A DNA stretch of 64,000 bases from Wenxinia saemankumensis (GCF_900141735.1 NZ_FQYO01000001.1:434001-498000); one strand, 5' to 3'; positions 46,081 through 56,433 are shown, counted from the stretch's first letter. The notes: a model not told the origin generated them from the letters alone. Made by a program: numbers and translations.

Positions 46081-47250
46081 TCAGATCGCGATCACGTCGA
46101 GCGGCGGAAAGCCGTTGAAGCAGACCGAGGAATAGGTCGAGGTATAGGCTCCGGTATTGCGGATCAGCACCCTGTCCCCGGCCTCGAGCGCGAGGGGAAG
46201 GTGCATCGGGCGCTTCTCGTAGAGCACGTCGGCGCTGTCGCAGGACGGCCCGGCGAGGATGCAGGGACCCGTCGGGCCGCCATCCTTCTCGGTGACGAAC
46301 TCGTAGCGGATCGCCTCGCCTTCCGTCTCGGCGAGGCCCGAGAACCGGCCGATCGACAGGTAGACCCAGCGGTGCATGTCGCGCTCGGACTTGCGCGAGG
46401 CGAGCATCACCTCGCAGGCGATCACGCCGGCTTCCGCGACGAGGCCGCGGCCCGGCTCGGCCATGATCCTCTCGGCGCCGGGAAAGGCCTCCTCGACCAG
46501 CCGCATGACATGGGCGGCGTAATCGGTCGGGGCCTCGATCGCCTCGCCGTAGAAGGCGGGGAAGCCGCCGCCGATATTGATCAGCCGCAGCGCATGGCCG
46601 GCCGCCTTCGCGTCGGCCCAGACCTCGGCCATCTCGGCCAGCGTCGGCTCCCAGAACTCGGCGCGCCGGGTCTGGCTGCCGACATGGAACGAGAAGCCGA
46701 GCGGCGTCAGCCCCAGCTCCCTGGCGTAATCCAGAAGCTCCAGCGCCATCGCGCGGTCGCAGCCGAACTTGCGCGTCAGCGGCCAGTCCGCGTTCGATGT
46801 CTCGACGATGAGGCGGATATAGACCTGCGCGCCCGGGGCGTTCGCGGCGATCTTGTCCAGCTCCTGCGTGCAATCGGCGGCGAAGACGGTGATCCCGGCG
46901 GAATGGGCCCAGGCGATGTCCGCCGCCCGCTTGATCGTGTTGCCGAACGAGACGTGTTCCGCCCGCGCGCCGAGCGACAGGCAGAGCTCGATCTCGCCGC
47001 GCGAGGCGGCGTCGAAATGGGATCCCAGCGCGATCAGCCGCTCGAGGATCGCGCGGTGGGGATTGGCCTTCACGGCGTAGTGGATATCGGCCCGGCCGAG
47101 GCCGCGCTTCAGCGCGTGGTACTGCTCCTCCATCCGGTCGACGTCGAGGACCAGCGTCGGCCGGTCGAAGGTCGCGGTGGCGGCATAGGCCTCCAGCCGG
47201 TTCTGCACGGGCAGGCGCGTTTCGGGCGTGGGCTGAATCTGCTGGGTCAT
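46081..47250 (-). CDS. Ornithine (lysine/ornithine) decarboxylase, fold type III
   Basis: 389-residue PLP enzyme of the eukaryote-like ODC family common in alphaproteobacteria, making putrescine for polyamine synthesis. The Schiff-base lysine is K61 in HYAVKANP. The glycine loop is INIGGGFPAFY, the PLP-contacting stretch IMAEPGRGLVAEAG, and the cross-subunit catalytic cysteine C337 lies in GPSCDSADVLYEK. Members of this family often also accept lysine. The AGGAG site is 6 bases from the ATG. A long leader precedes the gene. Confidence 0.93.
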   Translation of the reverse strand: MTQQIQPTPETRLPVQNRLEAYAATATFDRPTLVLDVDRMEEQYHALKRGLGRADIHYAVKANPHRAILERLIALGSHFDAASRGEIELCLSLGARAEHVSFGNTIKRAADIAWAHSAGITVFAADCTQELDKIAANAPGAQVYIRLIVETSNADWPLTRKFGCDRAMALELLDYARELGLTPLGFSFHVGSQTRRAEFWEPTLAEMAEVWADAKAAGHALRLINIGGGFPAFYGEAIEAPTDYAAHVMRLVEEAFPGAERIMAEPGRGLVAEAGVIACEVMLASRKSERDMHRWVYLSIGRFSGLAETEGEAIRYEFVTEKDGGPTGPCILAGPSCDSADVLYEKRPMHLPLALEAGDRVLIRNTGAYTSTYSSVCFNGFPPLDVIAI

Positions 47251-47567
47251 CTCATCTCCTGAAGAACCCGGGCCCCGCGGGACCCGACCAGTGCTTGGGG
47301 AGACGTTACCGTCGCTGCGTGTGCGCGTGCCGGTCCAGTGGATCCTGTCGGGGGATCCTCCCGGGCGTGGCCAGAGGCGCGTGCGTTGGCGTCTGTGCGC
47401 GCCGACATGGGGCAGAATCCGTCCCCGATCAAGAATTCATTTTCGTGCCCTGCCCGGAAAGCGGTCTTTCCCCTGCGTCAGCGGGCAATGTCGCGCCGGC
47501 GGCGTTCCAGGGGTCCGCGCCTGCAGGCCGTACCGCCATCACTCCACCGCTCCGCCGGGCGGTGGAT
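47251..47567 (-). promoter_or_regulatory. Long leader and promoter region of the ornithine decarboxylase gene
   Basis: 317 bases without a convincing gene. On the minus strand an A/T-rich patch (about 47428-47452) probably holds the promoter, followed by roughly 150 nt of leader. That leader has a GGGG-ACGGATTCTG-CCCC hairpin and a GGACC...GGTCC pairing possibility. A minus-strand open frame (47247-47408 from ATG) overlaps the decarboxylase start by ATGA but uses codons unlike real genes here (ACA, GCA, TCT, GGA, GTA). Alphaproteobacterial speF genes are known to carry a structured leader (speF motif); whether this is one needs a covariance search. Confidence 0.4.
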
Positions 47568-47804
47568 TCAGTCCGCCGGCCGGTCCGGTGGAAGCGTCCC
47601 GCGCGAGGTCTCGTCCTCGGGCTCCACTTCCCCCCGGGCCCGGGAGACCAGCGCCCGCGCCGCGCTCCGGTCCATGCCCGGCACGGCCAGGAGCGTGTCG
47701 ACCGGCGTCGCGGCGAGGCCCTCGTCGGTGGTCACGCCCAGCGCGGCAAGCGCCGCGCGCTGCGCGGGGGCGAGGGTGTCGATGGCGGATCGCGGCGCGG
47801 ACAT
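47568..47804 (-). CDS. Small helix-hairpin-helix protein
   Basis: 78-residue protein. Residues about 20-58 form a helix-hairpin-helix unit like those in the NusA C-terminus and RuvA: LGVTTDEGLAATPVDTLLAVPGM then a second helix ARALVSRAR. The last 20 residues are acidic and Pro-rich. Such modules bind nucleic acid or RNA polymerase. It is divergent from the methyltransferase gene. Function unknown, but composition and codon use argue for a real gene. Confidence 0.68.
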   Translation of the reverse strand: MSAPRSAIDTLAPAQRAALAALGVTTDEGLAATPVDTLLAVPGMDRSAARALVSRARGEVEPEDETSRGTLPPDRPAD

Positions 47805-47902
47805 GGGGCGGCTCCTTGTTCTTGCAGCGATCAGCTATCCCGCACCGCCCCGCCGGCAAGCCGCGTTTGCCCGGCCGGGCCCGGCCGGCTAGACTGGGGT
47901 CC

Positions 47903-48535
47903 ATGACAGACGGACCCGATCTCGAGCGCGCCTACCGGCTGAGCGGCGCGGACGACAACCGCCGCCTCTACCGGGACTGGGCGGCGACCTACGACAGCGA
48001 CTTCACCGACCGCCACGGCTACCGCCTGCCGCTCGCGGTCGCGGGGCATTACATGCGGTCCGGCGGGGCGTGGCCCTGCCTCGATGTCGGCTGCGGCACC
48101 GGCGCGGTCGGCGCGGCGCTGCCGGACGGCGCCGTGGTCGACGGGCTGGACCTCTCGCCCGAGATGCTGGACCGGGCGCGGGCCAAGGGGATCTACCGCG
48201 CCCTGCACGAGCGCGACCTCGGCGCGGGCCCGGACCTGCCGGAGGGCAGCTATCGCGGCCTCGTCAGCTCGGGGATGTTCACCCACGGCCATGTCGGCCC
48301 GGGCGCGCTCGGGCCGCTGCTGCGGCTTCTGGTGCCGGGCGGGATCGCGGTGATCGCGGTGAACAGCGAGGTCTTTGAGGGGGCGTTCGACCTGGAGCTG
48401 GACCGCCTGCGCGCGGCCGGCCTGATCGGGCCCCCCCACCGCGAGGTGGAGCGCAACTACGCCGATCCCGCGAAGGCCCCCGAGGGGCATGGCGAGGACA
48501 CGTCCGAGGTCCTGATCCTGCGCCGCCCGGACTGA
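47903..48535 (+). CDS. Class I SAM-dependent methyltransferase
   Basis: 210-residue methyltransferase. An N-terminal segment LYRDWAATYDSDFTDRHGYRLP is typical of the UbiE/WBSCR27-like type. The SAM motif is CLDVGCGTGAVGAAL, followed by VVDGLDLSPEMLDRARAKGIY and, later, LLRLLVPGGIAVIAVN. Substrate unknown. The ATG at 47903 is chosen because the upstream frame extension runs through the HhH gene region and shows no coding pattern. Confidence 0.88.
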   Translation: MTDGPDLERAYRLSGADDNRRLYRDWAATYDSDFTDRHGYRLPLAVAGHYMRSGGAWPCLDVGCGTGAVGAALPDGAVVDGLDLSPEMLDRARAKGIYRALHERDLGAGPDLPEGSYRGLVSSGMFTHGHVGPGALGPLLRLLVPGGIAVIAVNSEVFEGAFDLELDRLRAAGLIGPPHREVERNYADPAKAPEGHGEDTSEVLILRRPD

Positions 48536-48884
48536 GCGGCGGCTTCCCTGCCAGGGCGAAGGAGGCGGCCGCCCGGCGGTGGCGGAGGCGGAGGCCGCGG
48601 GCCGGGTCACCGTCCGGGTCCGAACACGGGTCCGGACCCGCCCGCGCCCGCGCGGCCGGGCCCCGGCATGGCGGTCGCCTCCGACCGGCGCCTCGTCCGG
48701 GTTGAAGGGGCGCGGCCGCCCGGCCCGCGCCGGGATCCGATGTCCCCCCGGGGCGACGCGACCGCGCGTGGGCGACGCGACCGCGCGTGCCGTTCGGTCT
48801 CCCGGCCCGTTGCGGCCCGGCGGGCGCGCCCCGCTCGGGGCGACGCCCCTGCGGGCCCGGCGGGGCGAGCGGGTGGCGGCCCCC
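48536..48884. other. Convergent spacer before pntB
   Basis: 349 bases, no gene seen. It contains a perfect 19-bp tandem duplication (48752-48789) and a GGGTCCGGACCC palindrome near 48629. Probable transcription termination zone for both flanking genes, but no U-tract hairpin is visible. Confidence 0.5.
48752..48789. repeat. Perfect 19-bp tandem duplication
   Basis: GGCGACGCGACCGCGCGTG repeated exactly twice, head to tail, in the spacer between the methyltransferase gene and pntB. Confidence 0.9.
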
Positions 48885-50390
48885 TCAGCCGATCTTGGGC
48901 AGGAGCGCGTCGAGCGAGGCCTTCGCGTCGCCGTAGAACATCCGCGTGTTCTCCTTGAAGAAGAGCGGGTTCTCGATCCCCGAATAGCCGGTGCCCTGCC
49001 CCCGCTTCGAGACGATGACATGCTTGGCCTTCCAGACCTCCAGTACCGGCATGCCGGCGATGGGGGAGTTCGGATCGTCCTGCGCGGCTGGGTTCACGAT
49101 GTCGTTCGAGCCGATCACGATGACCACGTCCGTGGCGGGGAAGTCGTCGTTGATCTCGTCCATCTCGAGCACGATGTCGTAGGGCACCTTCGCCTCGGCG
49201 AGAAGCACGTTCATGTGCCCCGGCAGGCGGCCGGCGACGGGATGGATGCCGAAGCGCACCTGCTTGCCGCTGCCCCGCAGCCGCCGCACGAGCTCGGCCA
49301 CCGAGCCCTGCGCCTGCGCCACGGCCATGCCGTAGCCCGGCACGATGACGACGCTGTCCGCCTCTTCCAGCAGGGCGGCGACGCCGTCGGCGTCGATGGC
49401 CACCTGCTCGCCCGACACTTCCATCGCGGGGCCGGACGTGCCGCCGAAGCCCCCGAGGATCACCGAGACGAAGCTGCGGTTCATCGCGCGGCACATGATG
49501 TAGCTCAGGATCGCGCCGGACGAGCCGACCAGCGCGCCGGTCACGATCAGCAGATCGTTCGACAGCGAGAAGCCGATCGCCGCTGCCGCCCAGCCCGAAT
49601 AGGAGTTCAGCATCGAGACGACGACGGGCATGTCGGCGCCGCCGATCCCCATGATCAGGTGATAGCCGATGAACAGCGCGAGCAGCGTCATCAGCGCCAG
49701 CGGCCAGCCGCCCGCGCCGCCCTCGTAGCCGACGAACATGAAGAGGAAGACCACCGACAGGATCGCCGCGCCGGCGTTCAGCAGGTGCCCGCCCGGCAGC
49801 TTCTCGGCCCGGGAGGTCACACGCCCCGACAGCTTGAGGAAGGCGACGACCGATCCGGTGAAGGTCACGGCGCCGATGAAGATCCCGAGGAACAGCTCGA
49901 CCCGCAGGATCGACACCTCCACCGCGCTCTTGTGCGCGACGACGGCGGCAAAGCCGCGGAACCGCTCGGTCAGGGTCGCCGCGACCACCAGCGCCTCGGC
50001 GCTCAGCGCGTCCGGCAGCGGGAACGGCACGCCCATCGCGGCATGCGCCTCGGCCACGCGGCCGAGCTCGATGAAGGCGTTGTAGCCGACGAAGACGGCG
50101 GCGAGGCCGACGAGCGAATGCATCGCGGCCACCAGTTCGGGCATGCCCGTCATCCGGACCCGGTTCGCGACCTGCCAGCCGATTGCCCCGCCGCCCGCGA
50201 TCAGCAGCAGCGACAGCAGCCACAGCCCCGAGCCCGGCCCGATCAGCGTGGCGAAGACGGCGAGGGCCATGCCGGCGATGCCGTACCAGACCGCGCGCTT
50301 GGCGCTCTCCTGTCCCGACAGCCCGCCGAGCGAGAGGATGAAGAGGACGGCCGCCACGACATAGGCGGCCACGGTGAACCCGTTTTCCAT
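48885..50390 (-). CDS. pntB: NAD(P) transhydrogenase subunit beta
   Basis: 501-residue subunit of the proton-translocating transhydrogenase that makes NADPH from NADH. The N-terminal two-thirds is a bundle of about nine membrane helices (domain II). The C-terminal domain III binds NADP(H), with [22 protein letters not shown] and later [20 protein letters not shown] and [17 protein letters not shown]. Starts 13 bases after pntA. Complete and typical. Confidence 0.95.
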   Translation of the reverse strand: MENGFTVAAYVVAAVLFILSLGGLSGQESAKRAVWYGIAGMALAVFATLIGPGSGLWLLSLLLIAGGGAIGWQVANRVRMTGMPELVAAMHSLVGLAAVFVGYNAFIELGRVAEAHAAMGVPFPLPDALSAEALVVAATLTERFRGFAAVVAHKSAVEVSILRVELFLGIFIGAVTFTGSVVAFLKLSGRVTSRAEKLPGGHLLNAGAAILSVVFLFMFVGYEGGAGGWPLALMTLLALFIGYHLIMGIGGADMPVVVSMLNSYSGWAAAAIGFSLSNDLLIVTGALVGSSGAILSYIMCRAMNRSFVSVILGGFGGTSGPAMEVSGEQVAIDADGVAALLEEADSVVIVPGYGMAVAQAQGSVAELVRRLRGSGKQVRFGIHPVAGRLPGHMNVLLAEAKVPYDIVLEMDEINDDFPATDVVIVIGSNDIVNPAAQDDPNSPIAGMPVLEVWKAKHVIVSKRGQGTGYSGIENPLFFKENTRMFYGDAKASLDALLPKIG

Positions 50391-50403
50391 TCCCGCGGCC
50401 CCC

Positions 50404-51978
50404 TTACGACTTCTGGAACATGGCGAGCATCCGGCGAGTCACCATGAAGCCGCCGACGATGTTGATCCCGGCCATGAAGACGGCCAGCGCGCCCAGCAGG
50501 ATCACGAGGAACGACCCCGATCCGATCTGCAGCAGCGCGCCGAGGATGATGATCGAGGAGATCGCGTTGGTGATCGCCATGAGCGGCGTGTGCAGGCTGT
50601 GCGCGACCCCCCAGATCACCTGGAAGCCGACGAAACAGCTGAGCACGAAGACGATGAAGTGCTGCATGAAGCTGGGCGGCGCGACGAGCCCGACGAGCAG
50701 CAGCAGCACCGCCCCGCCCGCGATCAAGCCGACCTGCACACGCGTCTCGCGCCGGAACGCGGCGGCCTCGGCCGCCCGCTTCTCCTGCGCCGTCGGCACT
50801 TTCGGCTTCTCGCGCTTCGGCGCGGCGGCGATGGCGGCGGTCCTGGGCCGGGGCGGCGGATAGGTGATCTCGTGCCCCTTGGCGGCGGTGGCGCCGCGGA
50901 TCACGTCGTCCTCCATGTCGTGGACGATCACCCCGTCCTTGCCCGGGGTGAGGTCGGCGATCATGTGCCGGATGTTGGTCGCGTAGAGGGTCGAGCTCTG
51001 CTGCGCCATGCGGGAGGGAAAGTCGGTGTAGCCGACGATGGTCACGCCGCCCTCGGTGACGATCCTCTCGTCCGGGACCGTCAGCTCGCAGTTCCCGCCC
51101 CGCTCGGCCGCAAGGTCCACGATCACCGAACCGGGCTTCATCGCCGCCACCATGTCGGCGGTCCACAGGACCGGCGCGTCCCGGCCCGGGATCAGCGCGG
51201 TGGTGATGACGATGTCCATCTCGGGCGCGAGGGCGCGGAACTTCTCGAGCTGCTTCTCGCGGAATTCGGGGCTGGAGGGCGCGGCGTAGCCGCCCGTCGC
51301 GGAACTGTCCTGCCCGCCCTCCTCGAAGTCGAGATAGACGAACTCGGCGCCCATGCTCTCGATCTGCTCGGCCACTTCGGGGCGCACGTCGAAGGCGTAG
51401 GTGATCGCGCCGAGCGAGGTGGCGGTGCCGATCGCGGCGAGGCCGGCGACGCCGGCCCCGACGACCAGGACCTTCGCCGGGGGCACCTTGCCGGCCGCCG
51501 TCACCTGCCCGGTGAAGAAGCGGCCGAAATGGCTGCCCGCCTCGATCACCGCGCGGTAGCCGGCGATGTTGGCCATGGACGAGAGGGCGTCCATCTTCTG
51601 CGCCCGGCTGATCCTGGGGACCATGTCCATCGCCACGAGCGTGGCGCCGGTGCCGTTCACCCGGTCCAGCAGATCGGCGTTCTGGCCCGGATGGAAGAGG
51701 GAGATCAGCGTCTTGTCGGCGTCGAGCCGGTCGACCTCCTCGTCCTGCGGCGGGCGCACCTTGACCACGATGTCGGCCTGCGACCACAGCGCGGCGGCGT
51801 CCGGCACCACCTCGGCCCCCGCCTCGCGGTAGGCATCGTCGGCAAAGCCCGCGGCCCGCCCCGCCCCGGCCTCGATTAGGCTCTGATGGCCCAGCCTGGC
51901 CAGGTCGCGGACCGAGGCGGGGGTCATCGCGACCCGCGCCTCGCCCGGCGCGATCTCCTTCGGTGCTCCGATCCTCAC
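50404..51978 (-). CDS. pntA: NAD(P) transhydrogenase subunit alpha
   Basis: 524-residue subunit with NAD(H)-binding domain I (1 to about 380) and a C-terminal membrane segment of about four helices, the E. coli-like single-chain layout. The start [19 protein letters not shown] is the alanine dehydrogenase/PNT signature, and [23 protein letters not shown] the NAD fold. I chose the GTG at 51978: it gives the family N-terminus and has a GGAGG site seven bases upstream. The longer upstream frame has no family similarity. A charged linker (about 390-425) precedes the membrane part. Confidence 0.94.
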   Translation of the reverse strand: MRIGAPKEIAPGEARVAMTPASVRDLARLGHQSLIEAGAGRAAGFADDAYREAGAEVVPDAAALWSQADIVVKVRPPQDEEVDRLDADKTLISLFHPGQNADLLDRVNGTGATLVAMDMVPRISRAQKMDALSSMANIAGYRAVIEAGSHFGRFFTGQVTAAGKVPPAKVLVVGAGVAGLAAIGTATSLGAITYAFDVRPEVAEQIESMGAEFVYLDFEEGGQDSSATGGYAAPSSPEFREKQLEKFRALAPEMDIVITTALIPGRDAPVLWTADMVAAMKPGSVIVDLAAERGGNCELTVPDERIVTEGGVTIVGYTDFPSRMAQQSSTLYATNIRHMIADLTPGKDGVIVHDMEDDVIRGATAAKGHEITYPPPRPRTAAIAAAPKREKPKVPTAQEKRAAEAAAFRRETRVQVGLIAGGAVLLLLVGLVAPPSFMQHFIVFVLSCFVGFQVIWGVAHSLHTPLMAITNAISSIIILGALLQIGSGSFLVILLGALAVFMAGINIVGGFMVTRRMLAMFQKS

Positions 51979-52278
51979 GGGCGATCCTCCCCCCTCGCAT
52001 GATGTCGCGGCAGAGGAGTAGCGGGGGGCCCGGCGGCGCACAAGCGCGGCACCGATGCCCCGCCGGTCCCGCCCGTTGCCCGGCCTCGCCACCAGCGCGC
52101 CGCATTGCGGCGACGACACGGCGGGACGGCCGCAATCGTCCACGCCCGCTCCACAACTCGGCCCGGTGGCCGTCTTAGGATTTCGTCAGGGTATGAGCCC
52201 TAGAAGACCGAGGTCGCCCGACCGAGGGCCGGATCCGCCGGGCCCGGGTCGCGCGGCCGATTACCTCAGGGCGGACCG
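51979..52278. other. Divergent spacer between pntA and the RTX gene
   Basis: 300 bases without a gene. The most A/T-rich patch (about 52171-52205, CTTAGGATTTCGTCAGGG and following) lies 75-105 bp before the RTX start and is the likeliest promoter region; no convincing hexamer pair. Confidence 0.4.
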
Positions 52279-55200
52279 ATGGCCGAATATTTCGGGGGCA
52301 GCAGCAACGACACGCTTGTCGGCACGACCGGGCGGGACACGATCTCGGGCAATGCGGGCAACGACACGCTGGATGGCAGCGGCGACGACGACACGATCTA
52401 CGGCGGCGACGGCAACGATGTCCTGCTCGGCGGGCCGGGCGCGGACAGCCTCGATGGGGGCGGCGGGGACGACGTGCTGCAGGGCGGTTCGGGAACCGAC
52501 CGCCTGACCGCCGGCCCGGGCGCCGACACTCTCAATGGCGGCACCGATAACGACACGCTCTGGGGCGGTGCGGACGACGACCGGCTCTATGGCGGGGGCG
52601 CGGACGACACGGTCTTCGGCGGCACCGGGGCGGACACGCTGAGCGGCGGCGACGGGGCCGACCGGCTGCATGCGGGGGACGACGACGACACGCTCTACGG
52701 CGGGGCCGGGAACGATGCCCTCTTCGGCGAGGGCGGGCGCGACACGCTGCAGGGCGGGACCGGCGCGGACGTGATCGACGGCGGCCTCGGCAGCGACACC
52801 CTGTCCTATGCCAGTTCCGAGGCCGGGGTGAATGTCCGCCTCAGCGATGGCGGCCCCACGACGGGCGGTGGCGGCGATGCGGAAGGCGACACGATCAGCG
52901 GCATCGACAGCCTGCAGGGGTCGCAGTCCGGCGACATGCTGACCGGCTATGACGGCACCCATGACGGGGGCACGATCTCCAACTCCCTCGGCGGGATGGG
53001 CGGCGACGACACGATCGACGGCGCGGCGGGCAACGACCTGCTCAGCGGCGGCGCCGGATCCGACACGATCCAGGGCGGCGCCGATCACGACACGATCTAC
53101 GGCGGCGGCGGGTCCGACCGGCTGGAGGGCGGGTCCGGCGCCGACACGATCGAGGGCGGCGGGGGCGCCGACACCATCCTCGGCGGCGATGGCGACGACG
53201 TGATCCACGGCGACGCGGCCGCCGGGGCCACCGCGGGCCCCTCGCACATGTCGTGGCTGGATTTCGGGCCGGCCGGAACCGACCTCGCCGCGGGCGGCAC
53301 GATCGAGGCGGACGGCCTCTACATGCATGCCGTCTTCACCGATATGGGCGGCAATACCGGGGTCTCGATCTCGGACAACACGCAATATGTCGGCGCGGGC
53401 GAGCCCTTTGCCACGACCTCCTCGCTGCTGTTGCAGGGCGGTGCCGGCCCGGACATGCGCGCCGACCTCTACTTCGAGGCGACCGAGACCTCGGGCCTGC
53501 GCGACGCCGTATCGGGTCTGACCTTCCGCCTGAACGACGTCGACGTGGACGCGTGGCAGGACATCGTCACGGTCGAGGCCTGGGACGAGTTCGGCAATCC
53601 GCTGACCGTGACCCTCTCGCCCGGGGATCCGGTCAACGACACGGTCGCGGGCCAGACGGTCACGGCGGGCGGCGGGGCCAACACCGCGGCAGAGCTCGGC
53701 GGGTCGGTCCTCGTCAGCGTCTCCGGCGCGGTCCACCACCTGCGGATCAGCTATTCGAACGGCGGCGGCGGCGAGCAGGCGCTGTTGATCAGCGACCTGC
53801 ACTACAGCTCGATGGTGCCGACCGCCTCGGACGATTCGATCGACGGCGGGGCGGGCAACGACCTCATCTACGGGGGGGCCGGGACAGACGGGATCTTCGG
53901 CGGCGACGGCAACGACACGATCCATGGCGGCGACGGCGACGACCGGATCGAATCCGGCGCGGGCGCGGACATCGTCTATGGCGGGGCGGGCAACGACGTC
54001 ATCGACGACGCGGCGGGTACAGGGTCGAGCGGCAACGACCTCGTCCATGCCGGCAGCGGCGACGACCGGGTCCGGACGGGCGACGGCGGCGACACCCTGC
54101 ACGGAGAGGCGGGTGCCGACCAGCTCTCCGGCGAGGGGGGCGACGACACGCTCTACGGCGGCGACGGGGCCGACGAGCTCTTCGGCGGCGAGGGCGACGA
54201 CACGCTGTTCGGCGGGGCCGGCGCCGACCGGATGCTGGGCGATGCCGGCGCCGACCTGCTGACGGGCGGCGACGGCGACGACGTGCTCTTCGGCGGGGCC
54301 GGCAACGACACCCTCTCGGGCGGGCCCGGCAGCGATACGCTCTACGGCGGCGACGATGCGGACACCTTCGCCATCGACATGGGCGGCGGCTACGACGTCG
54401 TCGTCGGCGGCGAGGGCGGGATCGATGACGACCATCTCGACCTGACCGCAATCGACCTGTCCACCTACGGCCCCGGCATCGGGGTGACGCTGGTCGCCAC
54501 CGGGAACGAGGCCGGGACCGGCGGCGTCATGGGCTATGACGGCGGCCGCTATTCCGAGATCGAGCGCTTCACCCTGACCGGCGGCAACGACAGCGCCGAC
54601 TTCTCGGTCACGACGATCGGCACCTCGGTCGATGCCGGGGCGGGCAACGACACGCTGATCGGGGGCGGCGGCGACGACACGCTCACCGGCGGGGCGGGCG
54701 ACGACCGGATCGTCCTGCGCGACGGGTTCGGCGACGACAGCCTCGACGGGGGCGCGGGCACCGACACGCTCGACGGCGGGTCCGTCACCGGGACCCTCAC
54801 GGTGGTCTATTCCGCCGCCGGGGCGGGCACGCTGGCGGGCGGCGGCGACCTTCTGACCTTCGCCTCGATGGAGCGGCTCGTCACCGGCTCGGGGGGCGAT
54901 ACCGTGACGGGCTCGTCCGGAGGCGACCGGATCGAGACCGGGGCCGGGGCCGATGTGGTCTTCGGCGGCGGGGGCAACGACAGCGTCGACGGCGGGTCCG
55001 GGGACGACCTGCTGGACGGCGGCGACGGCAACGACACGCTCACCGGCGGTGCGGGCGCCGACACGCTGATCGGCGGGGCCGGGACCGACACGCTCTACGG
55101 CGGGGCCGATTCCGATACCTTCGCCCTGACGGACGGGTTCGGCACCGACATCATCCAGGGCGGCGAGCTCGGCGTCGATGTCGACACGATCGACGCCTCC

Positions 55201-56433
55201 GCCCTGACCTCGGGCACCACGGTCGTCTTCACCGGGGACGAGGCGGGGATCCTGACCGGGCTCGGCGGCGGGGCGACCAGCTTCAGCCAGATCGAGGCGC
55301 TGATCCTGACGGCGCAGCACGACACGCTCGACGCCTCGGCCGCGACCGCTTCTGTCACCGCCGATGCCGGCGCGGGCGACGACGCGCTGGCCGGCGGTGC
55401 GGGTGCCGACACGCTGAGCGGCGGGGACGGCGACGACACGCTCTCGGGCGGGGCGGGCGACGACAGCATGGCGGGCGGGGCCGGGAACGACCGGATGCAG
55501 GGCGGGGCCGGGGCCGACCGGCTGGAGGGCGGGCTGGGCGACGATACGCTGGAGGGCGGGCTGGGCGCCGACACGCTGAGCGGCGGGGCCGGCAACGACG
55601 ACATCACCGTCGCTTCCGGCGACACCGTCTATGGCGGCGACGGCGACGACCATATCCGTCTCGCCGATCTCGGCGAGGCGCCGGGCGGGACGATCCACGT
55701 CTTTGGCGGCGAGGGCGGAGAGACCGGGGGCGACACGCTCGATCTCGGCACGCTCGCGGACCTGCGCACGCTGGTCTACACCAATGCCGATCCGGACGTG
55801 GGCGGGGGCCTTGCGGGCCACGTCTTCCTCGACGACGGCACGCGCCTCGACTTCGACGGGATCGAGACCGTCATCTGCTTCACCCCCGGCACGCGGCTGG
55901 CCACCGCGCGGGGCCTGCGCGACGTGGCCGATCTCGCCCCCGGCGACATGGTGGTCACCCGTGACCACGGGCTGCAGCCCGTGCGCTGGATCGGGCGCCG
56001 CCGCGTCTCCGGTGCCGGTCGCTTCGCCCCGATCGAGTTCGCGCCCCGCAGCCTGACCGGGCTGGAGCGGCGGATCCGGGTCTCGCCGCAGCACCGGATG
56101 CTGATCAACGGCCCCCGGGCCGAGCTGCTCTTCGGCGAGCGCGAGGTGCTGGCGGCGGCGACGCATCTCGTCGACGGGCGCGGCATCCGACAGGTCGCGG
56201 GGGGCGAGGTGGATTATGTCCACATCCTCTTCGACGCGCACGAGATCGTCTATGCCGAGGGCGCGGCGACCGAGAGCTTCCATCCCGGCGATGTCGGCCT
56301 GGCCTCGCTGGCCCCGGCCGCGCGGGAGGAGCTCTTCGCCCTCTTCCCCGAGCTGCGCGCCCTGCCCGCCGCCTATGGCGATACCGCGCGGCGCACGCTC
56401 AAGCGGCACGAGGCCCGGCTGGTGACGGCCTGA
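52279..56433 (+). CDS. RTX (hemolysin-type calcium-binding) protein with C-terminal Hint domain
   Basis: 1384-residue secreted-type protein. Blocks of Ca2+-binding nonapeptides (GGxGxDxLx, e.g. GGDGNDVLLGG) fill residues 1-310, about 515-700 and several stretches to about 1180. A non-RTX domain of about 200 residues (310-515) rich in beta strands interrupts the first block, with DMGGNTGVSISDN and SGLTFRLNDVDVDAW. Residues 1195-1335 form a Hedgehog/intein (Hint) domain with nucleophile C1200 in VICFTPGTRLATARG and H1272 in VSPQHRML. There is no N-terminal signal peptide, which fits type I secretion; no transporter genes are adjacent. Adhesin or matrix roles are the usual inference. Confidence 0.92.
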   Translation: MAEYFGGSSNDTLVGTTGRDTISGNAGNDTLDGSGDDDTIYGGDGNDVLLGGPGADSLDGGGGDDVLQGGSGTDRLTAGPGADTLNGGTDNDTLWGGADDDRLYGGGADDTVFGGTGADTLSGGDGADRLHAGDDDDTLYGGAGNDALFGEGGRDTLQGGTGADVIDGGLGSDTLSYASSEAGVNVRLSDGGPTTGGGGDAEGDTISGIDSLQGSQSGDMLTGYDGTHDGGTISNSLGGMGGDDTIDGAAGNDLLSGGAGSDTIQGGADHDTIYGGGGSDRLEGGSGADTIEGGGGADTILGGDGDDVIHGDAAAGATAGPSHMSWLDFGPAGTDLAAGGTIEADGLYMHAVFTDMGGNTGVSISDNTQYVGAGEPFATTSSLLLQGGAGPDMRADLYFEATETSGLRDAVSGLTFRLNDVDVDAWQDIVTVEAWDEFGNPLTVTLSPGDPVNDTVAGQTVTAGGGANTAAELGGSVLVSVSGAVHHLRISYSNGGGGEQALLISDLHYSSMVPTASDDSIDGGAGNDLIYGGAGTDGIFGGDGNDTIHGGDGDDRIESGAGADIVYGGAGNDVIDDAAGTGSSGNDLVHAGSGDDRVRTGDGGDTLHGEAGADQLSGEGGDDTLYGGDGADELFGGEGDDTLFGGAGADRMLGDAGADLLTGGDGDDVLFGGAGNDTLSGGPGSDTLYGGDDADTFAIDMGGGYDVVVGGEGGIDDDHLDLTAIDLSTYGPGIGVTLVATGNEAGTGGVMGYDGGRYSEIERFTLTGGNDSADFSVTTIGTSVDAGAGNDTLIGGGGDDTLTGGAGDDRIVLRDGFGDDSLDGGAGTDTLDGGSVTGTLTVVYSAAGAGTLAGGGDLLTFASMERLVTGSGGDTVTGSSGGDRIETGAGADVVFGGGGNDSVDGGSGDDLLDGGDGNDTLTGGAGADTLIGGAGTDTLYGGADSDTFALTDGFGTDIIQGGELGVDVDTIDASALTSGTTVVFTGDEAGILTGLGGGATSFSQIEALILTAQHDTLDASAATASVTADAGAGDDALAGGAGADTLSGGDGDDTLSGGAGDDSMAGGAGNDRMQGGAGADRLEGGLGDDTLEGGLGADTLSGGAGNDDITVASGDTVYGGDGDDHIRLADLGEAPGGTIHVFGGEGGETGGDTLDLGTLADLRTLVYTNADPDVGGGLAGHVFLDDGTRLDFDGIETVICFTPGTRLATARGLRDVADLAPGDMVVTRDHGLQPVRWIGRRRVSGAGRFAPIEFAPRSLTGLERRIRVSPQHRMLINGPRAELLFGEREVLAAATHLVDGRGIRQVAGGEVDYVHILFDAHEIVYAEGAATESFHPGDVGLASLAPAAREELFALFPELRALPAAYGDTARRTLKRHEARLVTA

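Noticed and set aside
47247-47432. A 61-codon gene upstream of the ornithine decarboxylase
   Set aside because: Codon use (ACA, GCA, TCT, GTA, AGA) is unlike genes in this window and the composition is Ala/Arg-rich without pattern. It is kept only as part of the leader region.
52261-56409. A 1382-codon open frame exactly antisense to the RTX gene
   Set aside because: It arises from the repetitive GGxGxD codons (GGC/GAC), which cannot give stops on the other strand. The composition (Val/Ala/Arg/Pro repeats) follows the RTX periodicity and has no start context or family motif.
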